Positions 37,582 to 46,605 of a stretch of 62,255 nucleotides of DNA are shown one piece after another; positions within the stretch are counted from its first letter, which is position 1, and each line of letters begins with the position of its first letter. The notes beneath the pieces were generated by a model. It was not told where the DNA came from. It did no database searches and saw nothing but the letters and a program-made list of their open reading frames with translations. Position numbers and translations under genes: made by a program. Where the stretch lies: the NCBI GenBank assembly GCA_011525685.1, contig WYBW01000129.1, forward strand, positions 1 through 62,255. Direction: 5' to 3'. The stretch is from Verrucomicrobiia bacterium. Lineage in GTDB: Bacteria > Verrucomicrobiota > Verrucomicrobiia > Limisphaerales > JADLHS01.

Positions 37582-38547
37582 ATGGCGACCGAAACCCTGC
37601 ACTTTGAAAGCGCGCGCGTCGCGCAGCAGCTCTTCAATAACGAACCGCGCAACCTCCAGGCCCTCGAGGCCGAGTTGGGCGTGAAGGCGACCGCGCGCGA
37701 GGGCTGGATCAAACTGGAGGGTCCCGACGACGGTTTGGAGCGTGCCCGGCAACTGTTCATCTCGCTCGAAGCTTCGCTCAAGGCAGGCTCGCCGGTTCGC
37801 AATCGGGAATTCACGCACGCCCTCCAGGTTGTCAAGCAAGAGGGAGTTTCCATGCTCAAGGACTTGATGAGCGATCGCGTGCTGACCCACGAGCGCAAGC
37901 CCGGAGTTACCGCCAAGACCGTCGGTCAGAAGAAGTACCTTGATGCGATTCGGAAGCACGACGTCACTTTCGGCATCGGCCCGGCCGGCACGGGAAAAAC
38001 CTACCTGGCGGTCGCCATGGCCCTGGCGGCGTTGCGGGAGGGCAAGGTGTCCCGCATCATTCTCACCCGGCCCGCGGTCGAGGCCGGCGAGGCGCTCGGC
38101 TTCCTGCCAGGCGACCTCTACGAGAAGATCATGCCCTACCTGCGCCCGCTCCATGACGCATTGCACGACATGTTGCCAGCCGAGGAACTCCAGAAGCACA
38201 CCGAGCGCAGCACGATTGAGATTGCGCCACTGGCCTACATGCGTGGACGCACGCTCAACCACGCCTTCATCATTCTGGACGAGGCGCAAAACTCGACCAC
38301 CGAACAAATGCTCATGTTCCTCACGCGGCTCGGTCACGGTTCCAAGGCGGTTATCACCGGGGATGAAACGCAGATTGACCTGCCGCCGCATAAACATTCG
38401 GGATTGCTCGAAGCCCATCGCGTGCTGCGGAACGTGGACGGCATTGCGGTCATCGAGTTCGGCAAACGCGACGTGGTGCGGCATCCGCTCGTCCAGCGCA
38501 TCATCGGCGCCTATGAAGAACACCGGGGCAAGACCAAGCCGGCCTGA
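37582..38547 (+). CDS. PhoH-like ATPase
   Basis: 321 residues. A KH-like N-terminal part (1-100) precedes the ATPase core with Walker A GPAGTGKT (133-140), 'LTRPAVEAGEALGFLPGD', and Walker B 'AFIILDEAQNST'. Sensor-like 'VITGDETQIDLP' is also present. PhoH/YbeZ-type proteins partner with YbeY in ribosome and rRNA handling; here ybeY follows by 31 bases, matching the conserved pair. Confidence 0.95.
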   Translation: MATETLHFESARVAQQLFNNEPRNLQALEAELGVKATAREGWIKLEGPDDGLERARQLFISLEASLKAGSPVRNREFTHALQVVKQEGVSMLKDLMSDRVLTHERKPGVTAKTVGQKKYLDAIRKHDVTFGIGPAGTGKTYLAVAMALAALREGKVSRIILTRPAVEAGEALGFLPGDLYEKIMPYLRPLHDALHDMLPAEELQKHTERSTIEIAPLAYMRGRTLNHAFIILDEAQNSTTEQMLMFLTRLGHGSKAVITGDETQIDLPPHKHSGLLEAHRVLRNVDGIAVIEFGKRDVVRHPLVQRIIGAYEEHRGKTKPA

Positions 38548-38578
38548 CACCGCCACCGCTGCGGCGCCTGATTCCGCG

Positions 38579-39076
38579 ATGCCGGATGGCTTTCACCTTA
38601 TCCTCGTCAACCGACAGCGAACGCGCTCGGTCAATGGACGGCTCTTTAGGCGGATTCTGACAACTTGGTTGGCGGAACAGTTGAAGCTTCCTCATGCGGA
38701 ACTCGTCCTGCACCTGGTGACCAGCCGGGAGATTGCCAAGTTGAATGAATCATTCCTTCGGCACGCCGGAGCTACGGATGTAATCACGTTCGACTGCTCC
38801 GAACCTTCCGCCCGCCGGAATTCAGCCGAACGAGCAATCCACGGGGAAATCTTCATCTGCGTGGATGAAGCGGTTGTCCAAGCGCGGCGCTTTCGCGCAA
38901 CCTGGCAATCTGAACTGCTTCGCTACGCCATCCACGGCGTCCTTCATCTGCTGGGTTATGACGATGTGTCGGCCCCGGCTCGGCAACGCATGAAGCGCGT
39001 CGAAGACCGTCACCTGCGCCGCCTCGCCCGCCGTTTTTCGCTGACAAAACTCGCCAGACGGCGCGTGCTTCGCTAA
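38579..39076 (+). CDS. ybeY: YbeY-family endoribonuclease with altered zinc motif
   Basis: 165 residues from the ATG at 38579. It acts in 16S rRNA 3' maturation and ribosome quality control in other bacteria. The family motif H-G-x-L-H-L-x-G-Y-D-H reads HGVLHLLGYDD here (119-129): the first two zinc-ligand His are present, but the third is Asp129. The upstream 'LHLVTSREIAKLNESFLRHAGATDVITF' block is normal. Asp can still bind zinc, so this need not be inactive. Lies between phoH and a DUF502 gene. Confidence 0.9.
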   Translation: MPDGFHLILVNRQRTRSVNGRLFRRILTTWLAEQLKLPHAELVLHLVTSREIAKLNESFLRHAGATDVITFDCSEPSARRNSAERAIHGEIFICVDEAVVQARRFRATWQSELLRYAIHGVLHLLGYDDVSAPARQRMKRVEDRHLRRLARRFSLTKLARRRVLR

Positions 39077-39085
39077 TCTTGGGTC

Positions 39086-39793
39086 GTGAGAAAGAAGCTG
39101 ATGCCGCATTGGCGGGCGAACTTCGTGGCCGGGCTGGCAGTGGTACTGCCGGCCGTGGTGTCCATTGCCATCGTAGTCTGGCTCTTCGGCAGTGTGGCCA
39201 ACATCACCGACACGCTGTTGTTCTTTCTAAAATACGTGTTGGATCCGGAGTACATCTACGTGGATGGCCGGTCCGGCCAGATGTTCTGGTACTGGAGTCT
39301 CGCGGCTCTGTTGCTGGCGGTGGCCCTCGTCTGGCTGGTGGGTCTGGCCGCCCGTCATTATCTCGGCAAGCAACTCATCCAGTTCGGCGAGAACCTGTTC
39401 CTTCAGGTGCCATTGATCAACAAGGTCTATGGCGCCATCAAGCAAATCAACGAGGCGTTCGCCACCAGCAAGAAGAGCGCGTTCAAAACCGTGGTGCTCG
39501 TCCAGTTTCCGCGCCCGGGTATCTACTGTCTTGGTTTCATCACCGGCGAGCAGCACGATGAAGTGCAGTTCAAGACCCGGGAACACGTCGTGTGCGTGTT
39601 CGTGCCCACCACGCCCAATCCGACCACCGGGTTTCTCATTCTGGTGCCGGACCATGAGGTGATCCGGATGGATATGTCTGTGCCCGACGCCATCAAGTTC
39701 ATCATCAGCCTGGGCACCGTGTCGCCCGAATACCGGCCCGCCGCGCCCGTGGCGGTCTTTTCGCCCCCGCCCGCCTCCGTCACGCCGCCATGA
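39086..39793 (+). CDS. DUF502 membrane protein
   Basis: 235 residues from a GTG. Two membrane segments (about 12-38 and 68-92) and the DUF502 core: 'IPxINKVYxAIKQINEAF'-like block, 'VVLVQFPRPGIYCLGFITGE' and 'VCVFVPTTPNPTTGFLILVPDHEVIRMDMSVPDAIKFIISLG', which is highly typical. Function unknown across the family. Overlaps the recO start by 4 bases. Confidence 0.92.
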   Translation: MRKKLMPHWRANFVAGLAVVLPAVVSIAIVVWLFGSVANITDTLLFFLKYVLDPEYIYVDGRSGQMFWYWSLAALLLAVALVWLVGLAARHYLGKQLIQFGENLFLQVPLINKVYGAIKQINEAFATSKKSAFKTVVLVQFPRPGIYCLGFITGEQHDEVQFKTREHVVCVFVPTTPNPTTGFLILVPDHEVIRMDMSVPDAIKFIISLGTVSPEYRPAAPVAVFSPPPASVTPP

Positions 39794-40434
39794 TTGAAAC
39801 CGCCTCCGGATTGATTCTGCGGACGCGGCCGCTTACCGAATCCAGTCTGATTGTTCAATGGCTCACGCCGGATTTCGGCCGTTTGGCCACAGCCGCCAAG
39901 GGCGCCCGGCGACCCAAGTCCCCCTTCCTCGGCAAGCTGGATTTGTTTTACGAGGCCGACTTCACGTTCAGCCGCAGCCGCCGCTCGGATCTGCACACGC
40001 TTCGGGAAGTCAGGCTGCGCGAAGCCCATCCCACACTGCGGCAGGACCTCGGTTATCTCCGACAGGCCGCCTGGTGCGCCCGGCTCATCGAGCAAGTGAC
40101 CGAAACCGAAACGCCGTTGCCCGGCTTGTTTGAACTCATGCGGGGACTGCTGGCCCATATTCCCGGGCAACCGCCCCAGGCTCAAACCATCCTCGCTTTC
40201 GAGTTGAAACTGCTAGAGGAACTGGGACTCAAGCCGGACCTGACCCGAAGCCACCTGAGTCCGGGCGCGCGGCAAATCGTGAACAATCTCCTGGCGCGCG
40301 ATTGGCCGGGCATTTCCCGTTTGCGACTGAGCGAGACTCAAACGGCCGAGGTGCGCCAGTTCCTGCACGGCTTTCTGATTTACCACTTGGGGCGAATTCC
40401 ATCCGGTCGTGCCCATGCCCTCGGCTGCGGGTAA
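39790..40434 (+). CDS. recO: DNA repair protein RecO
   Basis: 214 residues. RecO mediates loading of RecA at gaps with RecF/RecR. The N-terminal OB fold is recognisable ('ASGLILRTRPLTESSLIVQWLTPDFGRLATAAKGARRPKSPFLGKLDLF'), followed by the helical domain. The Cys4 zinc finger of many RecO proteins is absent; only two Cys are in the whole protein. Last gene of the 37-40 kb plus-strand run. A GGCGGCTtgccAGCCGCC palindrome (about 40454-40475) lies in the gap after it. Confidence 0.85.
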   Translation: MIETASGLILRTRPLTESSLIVQWLTPDFGRLATAAKGARRPKSPFLGKLDLFYEADFTFSRSRRSDLHTLREVRLREAHPTLRQDLGYLRQAAWCARLIEQVTETETPLPGLFELMRGLLAHIPGQPPQAQTILAFELKLLEELGLKPDLTRSHLSPGARQIVNNLLARDWPGISRLRLSETQTAEVRQFLHGFLIYHLGRIPSGRAHALGCG

Positions 40435-40652
40435 GCGATTTGACTGGATGCTGGAGAGGCGGCTTGCCAGCCGCCGAATGAGCCGGGTGGCCAATGAGCC
40501 ATCGTGACGGCAGACCGGCCGATCTTCAAAGTGCTGAGATGCTCGCGGATCGCCCGTGCCACAATGCCGAACCGCGATTTTGCGGGTTGACGCTGCCCGC
40601 ATATTGTTGAACTTTATCACCCTGAAGCCAGGCAGCGACGAATTGAACCAGC

Positions 40653-42113
40653 ATGAATTCATTGCATCATCGCCCAAGATTGGAAGATCACTTCCTGACC
40701 CGGCGCGACTTTCTTTGCCGTTGCGGCATGGGCTTGGGCATGCTGGGGCTCGCGAATTTGCTGGGGCCGGAAATCCTCGGTTCGGCCGTGGCGGCGGACG
40801 GCGTCAACGGCAACTCTCCGCTCGCGCCCCGGTCACCGCACTTTCCGGCGAAAGCCAGGCGGGTCATCCACATCTTCGCCAACGGCGGGCCTTCTCACCT
40901 GGACACCTTTGATCCCAAGCCGGAACTCACGCGGTTGCACGGCCAGCCTTTGCCGATGGACAACCTGAAAACGGAGCGGAAAACCGGCGCAGCCTGGAAA
41001 TCGCCGTTCACCTTCAAGCAGTACGGGCAGAGCGGCATCGAAGTCAGTGAGTTGTTCCAGCACGTCGCCGAAAGCATAGATGACATTGCCGTGATCCGCT
41101 CCATGCATGCGGACGTGCCGAATCACGAGCCGTCGCTCATGCTCATGAATTGCGGCGATGCGCGATTGCCGCGGCCCAGTCTGGGTGCGTGGGTGACCTA
41201 CGGCCTCGGTTCGGAAAACCAGAACCTTCCCGGCTTCATCAGCCTGTGCCCGGGCTATCCGATTCAGGAATCGCAAAACTGGCAGAGCGCCTTTCTGCCG
41301 GGCATCTACCAGGGGACGCACATCAACACGAAGCACGAGAAGGTCGAGCAACTCATCGAACACATCAAAAGCAACTCCGTGTCGCTGGAAGAGCAACGGA
41401 AACAACTCGACCTGCTGCATCAGTTGAACGAGCGCCACGCCCGTCGCCGCGCCAATGACGCGCAACTCGAGGCCCGCATTCAATCCTTCGAGCTGGCTTA
41501 CCGGATGCAGATGGATGCCACTGACGCCTTCGACATCAGCCAGGAGCCGGCGGCGATTCGCGAACTCTATGGCAAGGGCACGCAGGCCAGGCAACTGCTG
41601 ATCGCGCGCCGGTTGCTCGAGCGCGGCGTGCGCTTCATCCAGGTCTGGCACGGGGACGGCCAGCCTTGGGATAACCACGACGACCTTGAAGAGGGCCATC
41701 GAAAGCTGGCGAAGGAGTCGGATCAACCGATCGGTGCGCTGCTGAAGGACCTCAAGCAGCGTGGCATGTTGGACGATACGCTGGTCATCTGGGGCGGAGA
41801 ATTTGGCCGTACGCCCACGGTTGAGCTGCCCACTCCCGGCGCGAACGCCGGCAAAATCAACGGGCGCGATCACAATCATTATGGTTTCACCATGTGGATG
41901 GCGGGAGGCGGCGTGCGCGGAGGTTACGTTCATGGCGCGACCGACGACTTTGGATTCAAGGCGGTGGAGAAGCCCGTTCACGTTCACGACCTGCACGCCA
42001 CCATCCTTCATTTGCTGGGATTCGATCACACCCGGTTGACCTTCCGCCACGCGGGCCGGGATTTCCGGTTGACCGACGTGCATGGGAACGTGGTCAAGGA
42101 GTTGATTGCGTGA
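40653..42113 (+). CDS. DUF1501 protein, Tat-type signal
   Basis: 486 residues. An N-terminal 'LTRRDFLCRCGMGLGMLGLANLLG' (15-38) looks like a Tat signal. The sulfatase/alkaline-phosphatase-like DUF1501 core follows: 'IFANGGPSHLDTFDPKPEL', 'SMHADVPNHEPSLMLMNCGD', 'WHGDGQPWDNHDDLEEGHRKLAKE', 'VIWGGEFGRTPT', 'GRDHNHYGFTMWMAGGGVRGG' and 'VHVHDLHATILHLLGFDH'. Metal ligands are plausible in these His/Asp blocks. The family is paired with PSD1 cytochromes in Planctomycetes and Verrucomicrobia; the function is not established. Coupled to the next gene by a 4-base overlap (GTGA). Confidence 0.93.
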   Translation: MNSLHHRPRLEDHFLTRRDFLCRCGMGLGMLGLANLLGPEILGSAVAADGVNGNSPLAPRSPHFPAKARRVIHIFANGGPSHLDTFDPKPELTRLHGQPLPMDNLKTERKTGAAWKSPFTFKQYGQSGIEVSELFQHVAESIDDIAVIRSMHADVPNHEPSLMLMNCGDARLPRPSLGAWVTYGLGSENQNLPGFISLCPGYPIQESQNWQSAFLPGIYQGTHINTKHEKVEQLIEHIKSNSVSLEEQRKQLDLLHQLNERHARRRANDAQLEARIQSFELAYRMQMDATDAFDISQEPAAIRELYGKGTQARQLLIARRLLERGVRFIQVWHGDGQPWDNHDDLEEGHRKLAKESDQPIGALLKDLKQRGMLDDTLVIWGGEFGRTPTVELPTPGANAGKINGRDHNHYGFTMWMAGGGVRGGYVHGATDDFGFKAVEKPVHVHDLHATILHLLGFDHTRLTFRHAGRDFRLTDVHGNVVKELIA

Positions 42114-44947
42114 GCGGGAGAAATTCACTGAAACACCCAAGTACCCAAGTACCGAAGCGAATTGTGTGTTTGGGTGTTTGGGTGCTTGCGTCCGTGGCTG
42201 CCCTTGCCTCTGTTCCCGCCGCCGACCAGATCGAATTCTTCGAGAAGAGAATCCGGCCCGTTCTCGTCGAGCATTGCTACTCATGCCACAGCGACAAGTC
42301 GGAGAAGATTCGCGGCGGCCTGCGGCTGGACAACCGTGAAGCGACCCTCAAGGGCGGCACTTCTGGCCCGGCCATCGTGCCCGGTGACGCCGCGGCGAGT
42401 TTGTTGATCAAGGCCGTGCGCTACGAGGATGAAGACCTCCAGATGCCGCCCAAGGATGAGAAACTCTCCGCGGAACAGATCGCCGATCTCGAAGCCTGGG
42501 TCAACATGGGCGCGCCCGACCCGCGAGTGGACGACGGTCCAAAGCCGCTGACGGATGTTGCCGAGGCGCGCGCCCGGCATTGGGCGTTTCAGCCGGTGCA
42601 GACGCCCGCGTTACCCAAGGTCAAAAGGAAACAGTGGGTTCAGACTCCGGTGGATCAATTTGTCCTCGCAAAGCTGGAGCAAGGAAGACTTTCGCCCGCC
42701 AAACCCGCCGACCGCCGCACCTTGATTCGCCGTGTCAGCTACGATCTCACCGGCCTTCCGCCCATGCCGGAAGATGTGGAGTCGTTCATCAACGACAAAC
42801 ACCCCGATGCTTATGCCCGGCTGGTGGACCGTTTGCTCGCTTCGCCGCACTACGGCGAACGCTGGGGTCGCCACTGGCTGGATGTGGCGCGCTACGCGGA
42901 CACCAAAGGCTATCTGGCTGGTGGCGAGGAGCGGCGTTATCCGTTCTCCTACACCTACCGCGATTACGTCATCCGCGCCTTCAACGAAGACAAACCCTAC
43001 GATCAATTCCTGATCGAGCAGATCGCCGCCGACCGCCTGCCGTTGGGCGAAGAGAAGGACGCGCTCGCGGCGCTCGGCTTTCTCACGCTGGGCCGCCGGT
43101 TCCTGAACAACCCGCACGACATCATTGACGACCGCATTGACGTCGTCACCCGCGGCACGCTGGGTTTGACCGTCAGTTGCGCGCGTTGCCATGATCACAA
43201 GTTCGACCCCATTTCGGCGCAGGATTATTACGCGCTGTATGGCGTCTTTGCGAGCAGCGAAGAGCCGGCGGAGAAACCCTTGATCCGCCCGCTGCACGAT
43301 TCCCCGGACTACCAGGATTACCTGAAGGCCGTGGCGAAGATCGAGGCCGAGATCGAGGAATTCCAGGACAAGGAGATCGCCAAGTTCATCGGCGAACTGC
43401 GCAAGAACGTGGGCGACTATTTGCTCGGCGCACGCGACGCGACGCAGTTGGAAGACCGGTCCAAGTTCGACACCTTCGCCCAGGAACGAAAACTCATTCC
43501 CGCGGTCCTGCGCCGTTGGATCAAGGATCTCGACGAGCGCCGCAACAGCCCTGACCCCATCTTCACTCCCTGGTTTGAGTTGTCGGCGCTGGTGGAACAG
43601 GATTTTTCGGCGAACGCGAAAGCGCTGCTCGAAAAGTATCTGGCCGGTACAACGCTGTACAATCCAACCATCGCCAAAGCACTTGCTGAGAAGCCGGCGG
43701 ATTCTCTGAAATCGGTGGTTGAAGTTTACAACAATATCTTTGCCGATGTTGACGAGTCGTGGAAGAAGTCCTTGGAGACGGCCACCAAGGAAAAGCAAGA
43801 CCCGCCGACGTGTTTGCCGGATGCAGACCGCGAGGCGTTGCGGCTGATCCTTTACGCCGAGGGCACGCCCATCAACCTGCCCAAGGACGAAGTCCGCACC
43901 ATTCACGCACGGCGCTTGCGCGAAGGCTCCGCACCCATCCGCAACAAGATCGAGGCGTTGAGCTGGACTCATCCTGGCGTGCCGCTGCGCGCGATGGCGC
44001 TGGTGGACAAGTCGCGGCCCGCCAACTCGCACGTCTTCATCCGCGGCAACCCGGGCAACCGCGGACCGGAAGTGCCGCGGCGGTTTCTCGAGGTCTTGAG
44101 CGACTCCACCCCTCCGGCGTTCACCGACGGAAGCGGACGGTTGGAACTGGCGCGGAGCATCGCGAGTCGCGACAACCCGCTGACGGCCCGTGTTTATGTC
44201 AACCGCGTCTGGCTGCATCATTTCGGCGAAGGTTTGGTCAACACGCCGGGAGATTTTGGCGTGCGCACCGAAGCCCCGCTGCACCGCGAGTTGTTGGACT
44301 TTCTGGCCGCCACCTTCATGGAGGACGGCTGGAGCACCAAGAAGCTGCATCGGTTGATTCTGCTCTCGGCAACCTACCAGCAGAGCAGCGAGGTCAACGC
44401 GAAGACCCTCGAAGCCGACCCGGACAACCGCTATTTCAGCCGCATGAACCGCCGCCGCCTCGACTTTGAGGCCATGCGCGACACCTTGCTCGCGGTTTCC
44501 GGCAAGCTCGATCTCCAATCCGGCGGCGTGCCCGTGGACATCGTCACCGAACCATTCGCCACCCGCCGCACGGTGTATGGCTTGATTGACCGGCAAAATC
44601 TGCCCGGCATGTTTCGCACGTTCGACTTCGCCAATCCCGACGTAAGCAATCAGGGCCGCTTCGCCACGACGGTGCCGCAACAGGCGCTGTTCATGTTGAA
44701 CAGTCCCTTTGTGATCGAACAGGCGCGCGCGCTGGTCCAACGCGAAGAAGTCAAAGGCAGGGAAGATTCCGCCGGAAAAATTCTGGCGATGTATGAACTT
44801 ATTGCGCAACGTCCGCCGGAACACGATGAGGTCCGAATGGCGGAGCAGTTTCTCGCCGCCCAGCCGGCCACCGACGCGAAACTCTCGCCGCTGGAAAAAT
44901 ACGCCCAGGTGCTGCTGGTCTCGAACGAAGTGATGTTCGTGGATTGA
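42110..44947 (+). CDS. PSD1 / planctomycete cytochrome c domain protein (DUF1549-DUF1553)
   Basis: 945 residues from the GTG overlapping the DUF1501 stop. Signal peptide about 16-37. Cytochrome c-like PSD1 domain with heme motif CYSCH (56-60), then DUF1549 with 'RVSYDLTGLPPMPEDVESF', 'RHWLDVARYADTKGY' and a second heme-type CARCH in 'VSCARCHDHKFDPISAQDYY', and C-terminal DUF1553 with 'RVWLHHFGEGLVNTPGDFGVR' and 'FDFANPDVSNQGRFATTVPQQALFMLN'. Exported, probably redox-active. Bases 42131-42187, inside the signal-peptide codons, carry a CACCCAAGTACCCAAG / TTTGGGTGTTTGGGTG inverted repeat. Confidence 0.92.
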   Translation: MSGRNSLKHPSTQVPKRIVCLGVWVLASVAALASVPAADQIEFFEKRIRPVLVEHCYSCHSDKSEKIRGGLRLDNREATLKGGTSGPAIVPGDAAASLLIKAVRYEDEDLQMPPKDEKLSAEQIADLEAWVNMGAPDPRVDDGPKPLTDVAEARARHWAFQPVQTPALPKVKRKQWVQTPVDQFVLAKLEQGRLSPAKPADRRTLIRRVSYDLTGLPPMPEDVESFINDKHPDAYARLVDRLLASPHYGERWGRHWLDVARYADTKGYLAGGEERRYPFSYTYRDYVIRAFNEDKPYDQFLIEQIAADRLPLGEEKDALAALGFLTLGRRFLNNPHDIIDDRIDVVTRGTLGLTVSCARCHDHKFDPISAQDYYALYGVFASSEEPAEKPLIRPLHDSPDYQDYLKAVAKIEAEIEEFQDKEIAKFIGELRKNVGDYLLGARDATQLEDRSKFDTFAQERKLIPAVLRRWIKDLDERRNSPDPIFTPWFELSALVEQDFSANAKALLEKYLAGTTLYNPTIAKALAEKPADSLKSVVEVYNNIFADVDESWKKSLETATKEKQDPPTCLPDADREALRLILYAEGTPINLPKDEVRTIHARRLREGSAPIRNKIEALSWTHPGVPLRAMALVDKSRPANSHVFIRGNPGNRGPEVPRRFLEVLSDSTPPAFTDGSGRLELARSIASRDNPLTARVYVNRVWLHHFGEGLVNTPGDFGVRTEAPLHRELLDFLAATFMEDGWSTKKLHRLILLSATYQQSSEVNAKTLEADPDNRYFSRMNRRRLDFEAMRDTLLAVSGKLDLQSGGVPVDIVTEPFATRRTVYGLIDRQNLPGMFRTFDFANPDVSNQGRFATTVPQQALFMLNSPFVIEQARALVQREEVKGREDSAGKILAMYELIAQRPPEHDEVRMAEQFLAAQPATDAKLSPLEKYAQVLLVSNEVMFVD

Positions 44948-44948
44948 A

Positions 44949-46577
44949 TCACCGCTCCTGAACCGCGTAGAGATGACTCATCGTGGCGACGTAGAGGACG
45001 CCGTTGGCGGCGGTGGCTGTGCCGCTGATTGGGGAAACCAGTTCCAATTCCGCGAGCACCTTCTTCTCCCGGCGCGCGGCGAACACGTAAAACGCTCCGC
45101 CGCGTGTGCCAAGGTAAACCTTGCCATCGGCCACGTAGGGTGACGCCCAGACTTCGCCTTTGATTTCATGCGTCCAAAGCCGTTGGCCCGTCCTGGCCTC
45201 GACACAATGAAATGTGCGTCCGCAATCGGCCATGAACACCATTCCCTCGTACACCGCCGCCGTGGACATGACGTGCTTTTCGAGGGGGTACGACCAGAGC
45301 AAGCCTTCCGCCCCAGCGACACTACCTTCCGATGCGAGAGGGTGAGCGCCAGGGCGGGCGAGGGCAGTCGCATCAATGCACTTGAGCCAGGCTTCATTCT
45401 TGCCCCACCAAAGGTCGCCGCCGCCGGCCACGTAGAGCCGGCCCTCATGGAAGACGGGCATGCCGTAGATGTTGCTCGGACCTTCCCGCCGGTTGCTGTT
45501 GTAGCGATGGACGTTCTCCTTGGGCGCGGTCGGATCGAAATCGAATTCAAAGACTTTGCTCAACTTGAGCACTTCGCCGGGAGGTGGATTGGTGCGCAAC
45601 GTGTCGAAGGCGTAAACCACGCCGTTGCCCGCGGCAAAGAAGATCAGCGGCCGACCATTCACCGTCGCGAGCGAGGGTGACGACCAGGTGCAATGAAAAA
45701 TGTTTGGCGCAATGCGTTCATCGTCCCGTGCGAGCAGGCGGCCCGTGCGCTTGTCGAGCACGACCAGACTTGGGGCGTCCGGTTTGCGGATGCGCTTGTG
45801 CGTGTTGTCCACGCCGGTGCAAGAGTTCAAATAGAGGTGGTCGCCGTGGATCAAGATGGAACTGTGCGCGGCGTCGTGCGGCCAGGTGCCCGCGCCGGTG
45901 ACGAGATCAAACACCCAGAGGATGTCGGCATCGGTCGGTCCCGGCTTCAGGAGTTCCGCGCCCGGTGGCGGGGCGAGTGGCAACGGGTTGATCTCCGCGC
46001 CCGGGACTGGTCGTGGCGGCGCGCCGGAACCGGGAGCCACGGTCATGCGTGCGCCCTCGTCCAGGAACGGACCGTCGTTCCCATCCGCCATGCCGCGGGT
46101 GTCCAGGCAAAGCACTTCTCCGCGATTGCTCACCAGGTAAACGCGGTCGCCCTCGACGGTCGCGGTCGAGGAAATGCCGCTCCTGGGCCAGTCGAAATAA
46201 GGGTCTTCCTCCCGCTTCGGCACCACCAACTGCCAGAGGAAGTTCCCCGTCTGTTCGTCGAAACACATCAACACGCCACGATCCCCCTGATGTTTCGGAT
46301 CGCGTGGCTCGCCGTTGTTCGTGCCGATGTAAACCCGGCCACCGGCGATGATGGGTGTGGAGTGGGTCTCCGTGCCAAGCTTGGCGGTCCACTTGAGGTT
46401 GCGGCCGGTTTTCGGGTCGAACGAATCGGGCAAGCCCTTCTCAGTCGAAACCATGTTGCGCGTCCAGGCGTGGCCCCATTGCGGCTGGTCGGCTGCGACG
46501 GTGCGGAAAGTTCCGATTACCACCGCCAGGCTCGCCGCCAGCAGTGCCCGGGTTGAACTTGATTGCACAGATGACAC
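44949..46577 (-). CDS. PQQ-like beta-propeller (outer-membrane/periplasmic) protein
   Basis: 542 residues from a GTG at 46577 (alternative GTG 46568). A longer frame to 46814 overlaps the upstream gene in another frame and lacks signal features. The signal peptide is 'TRALLAASLAVVIGTFRTVAA'. The mature protein has repeated beta-propeller blades: 'STPIIAGGRVYIGTNNGE', 'VYLVSNRGEVLCLD', 'AVYEGMVFMADCGRTFHCVEARTGQRLWTHEIKGEVWASPYVADGKVYLGTRGG'. PQQ-binding dehydrogenase catalytic residues were not found, so a structural or binding role is more likely. Convergent with the PSD1 gene by one base. Confidence 0.88.
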   Translation of the reverse strand: MSSVQSSSTRALLAASLAVVIGTFRTVAADQPQWGHAWTRNMVSTEKGLPDSFDPKTGRNLKWTAKLGTETHSTPIIAGGRVYIGTNNGEPRDPKHQGDRGVLMCFDEQTGNFLWQLVVPKREEDPYFDWPRSGISSTATVEGDRVYLVSNRGEVLCLDTRGMADGNDGPFLDEGARMTVAPGSGAPPRPVPGAEINPLPLAPPPGAELLKPGPTDADILWVFDLVTGAGTWPHDAAHSSILIHGDHLYLNSCTGVDNTHKRIRKPDAPSLVVLDKRTGRLLARDDERIAPNIFHCTWSSPSLATVNGRPLIFFAAGNGVVYAFDTLRTNPPPGEVLKLSKVFEFDFDPTAPKENVHRYNSNRREGPSNIYGMPVFHEGRLYVAGGGDLWWGKNEAWLKCIDATALARPGAHPLASEGSVAGAEGLLWSYPLEKHVMSTAAVYEGMVFMADCGRTFHCVEARTGQRLWTHEIKGEVWASPYVADGKVYLGTRGGAFYVFAARREKKVLAELELVSPISGTATAANGVLYVATMSHLYAVQER

Positions 46578-46605
46578 CGCGTCAGGGAAACCGAAGTGCG
46601 CCCAA

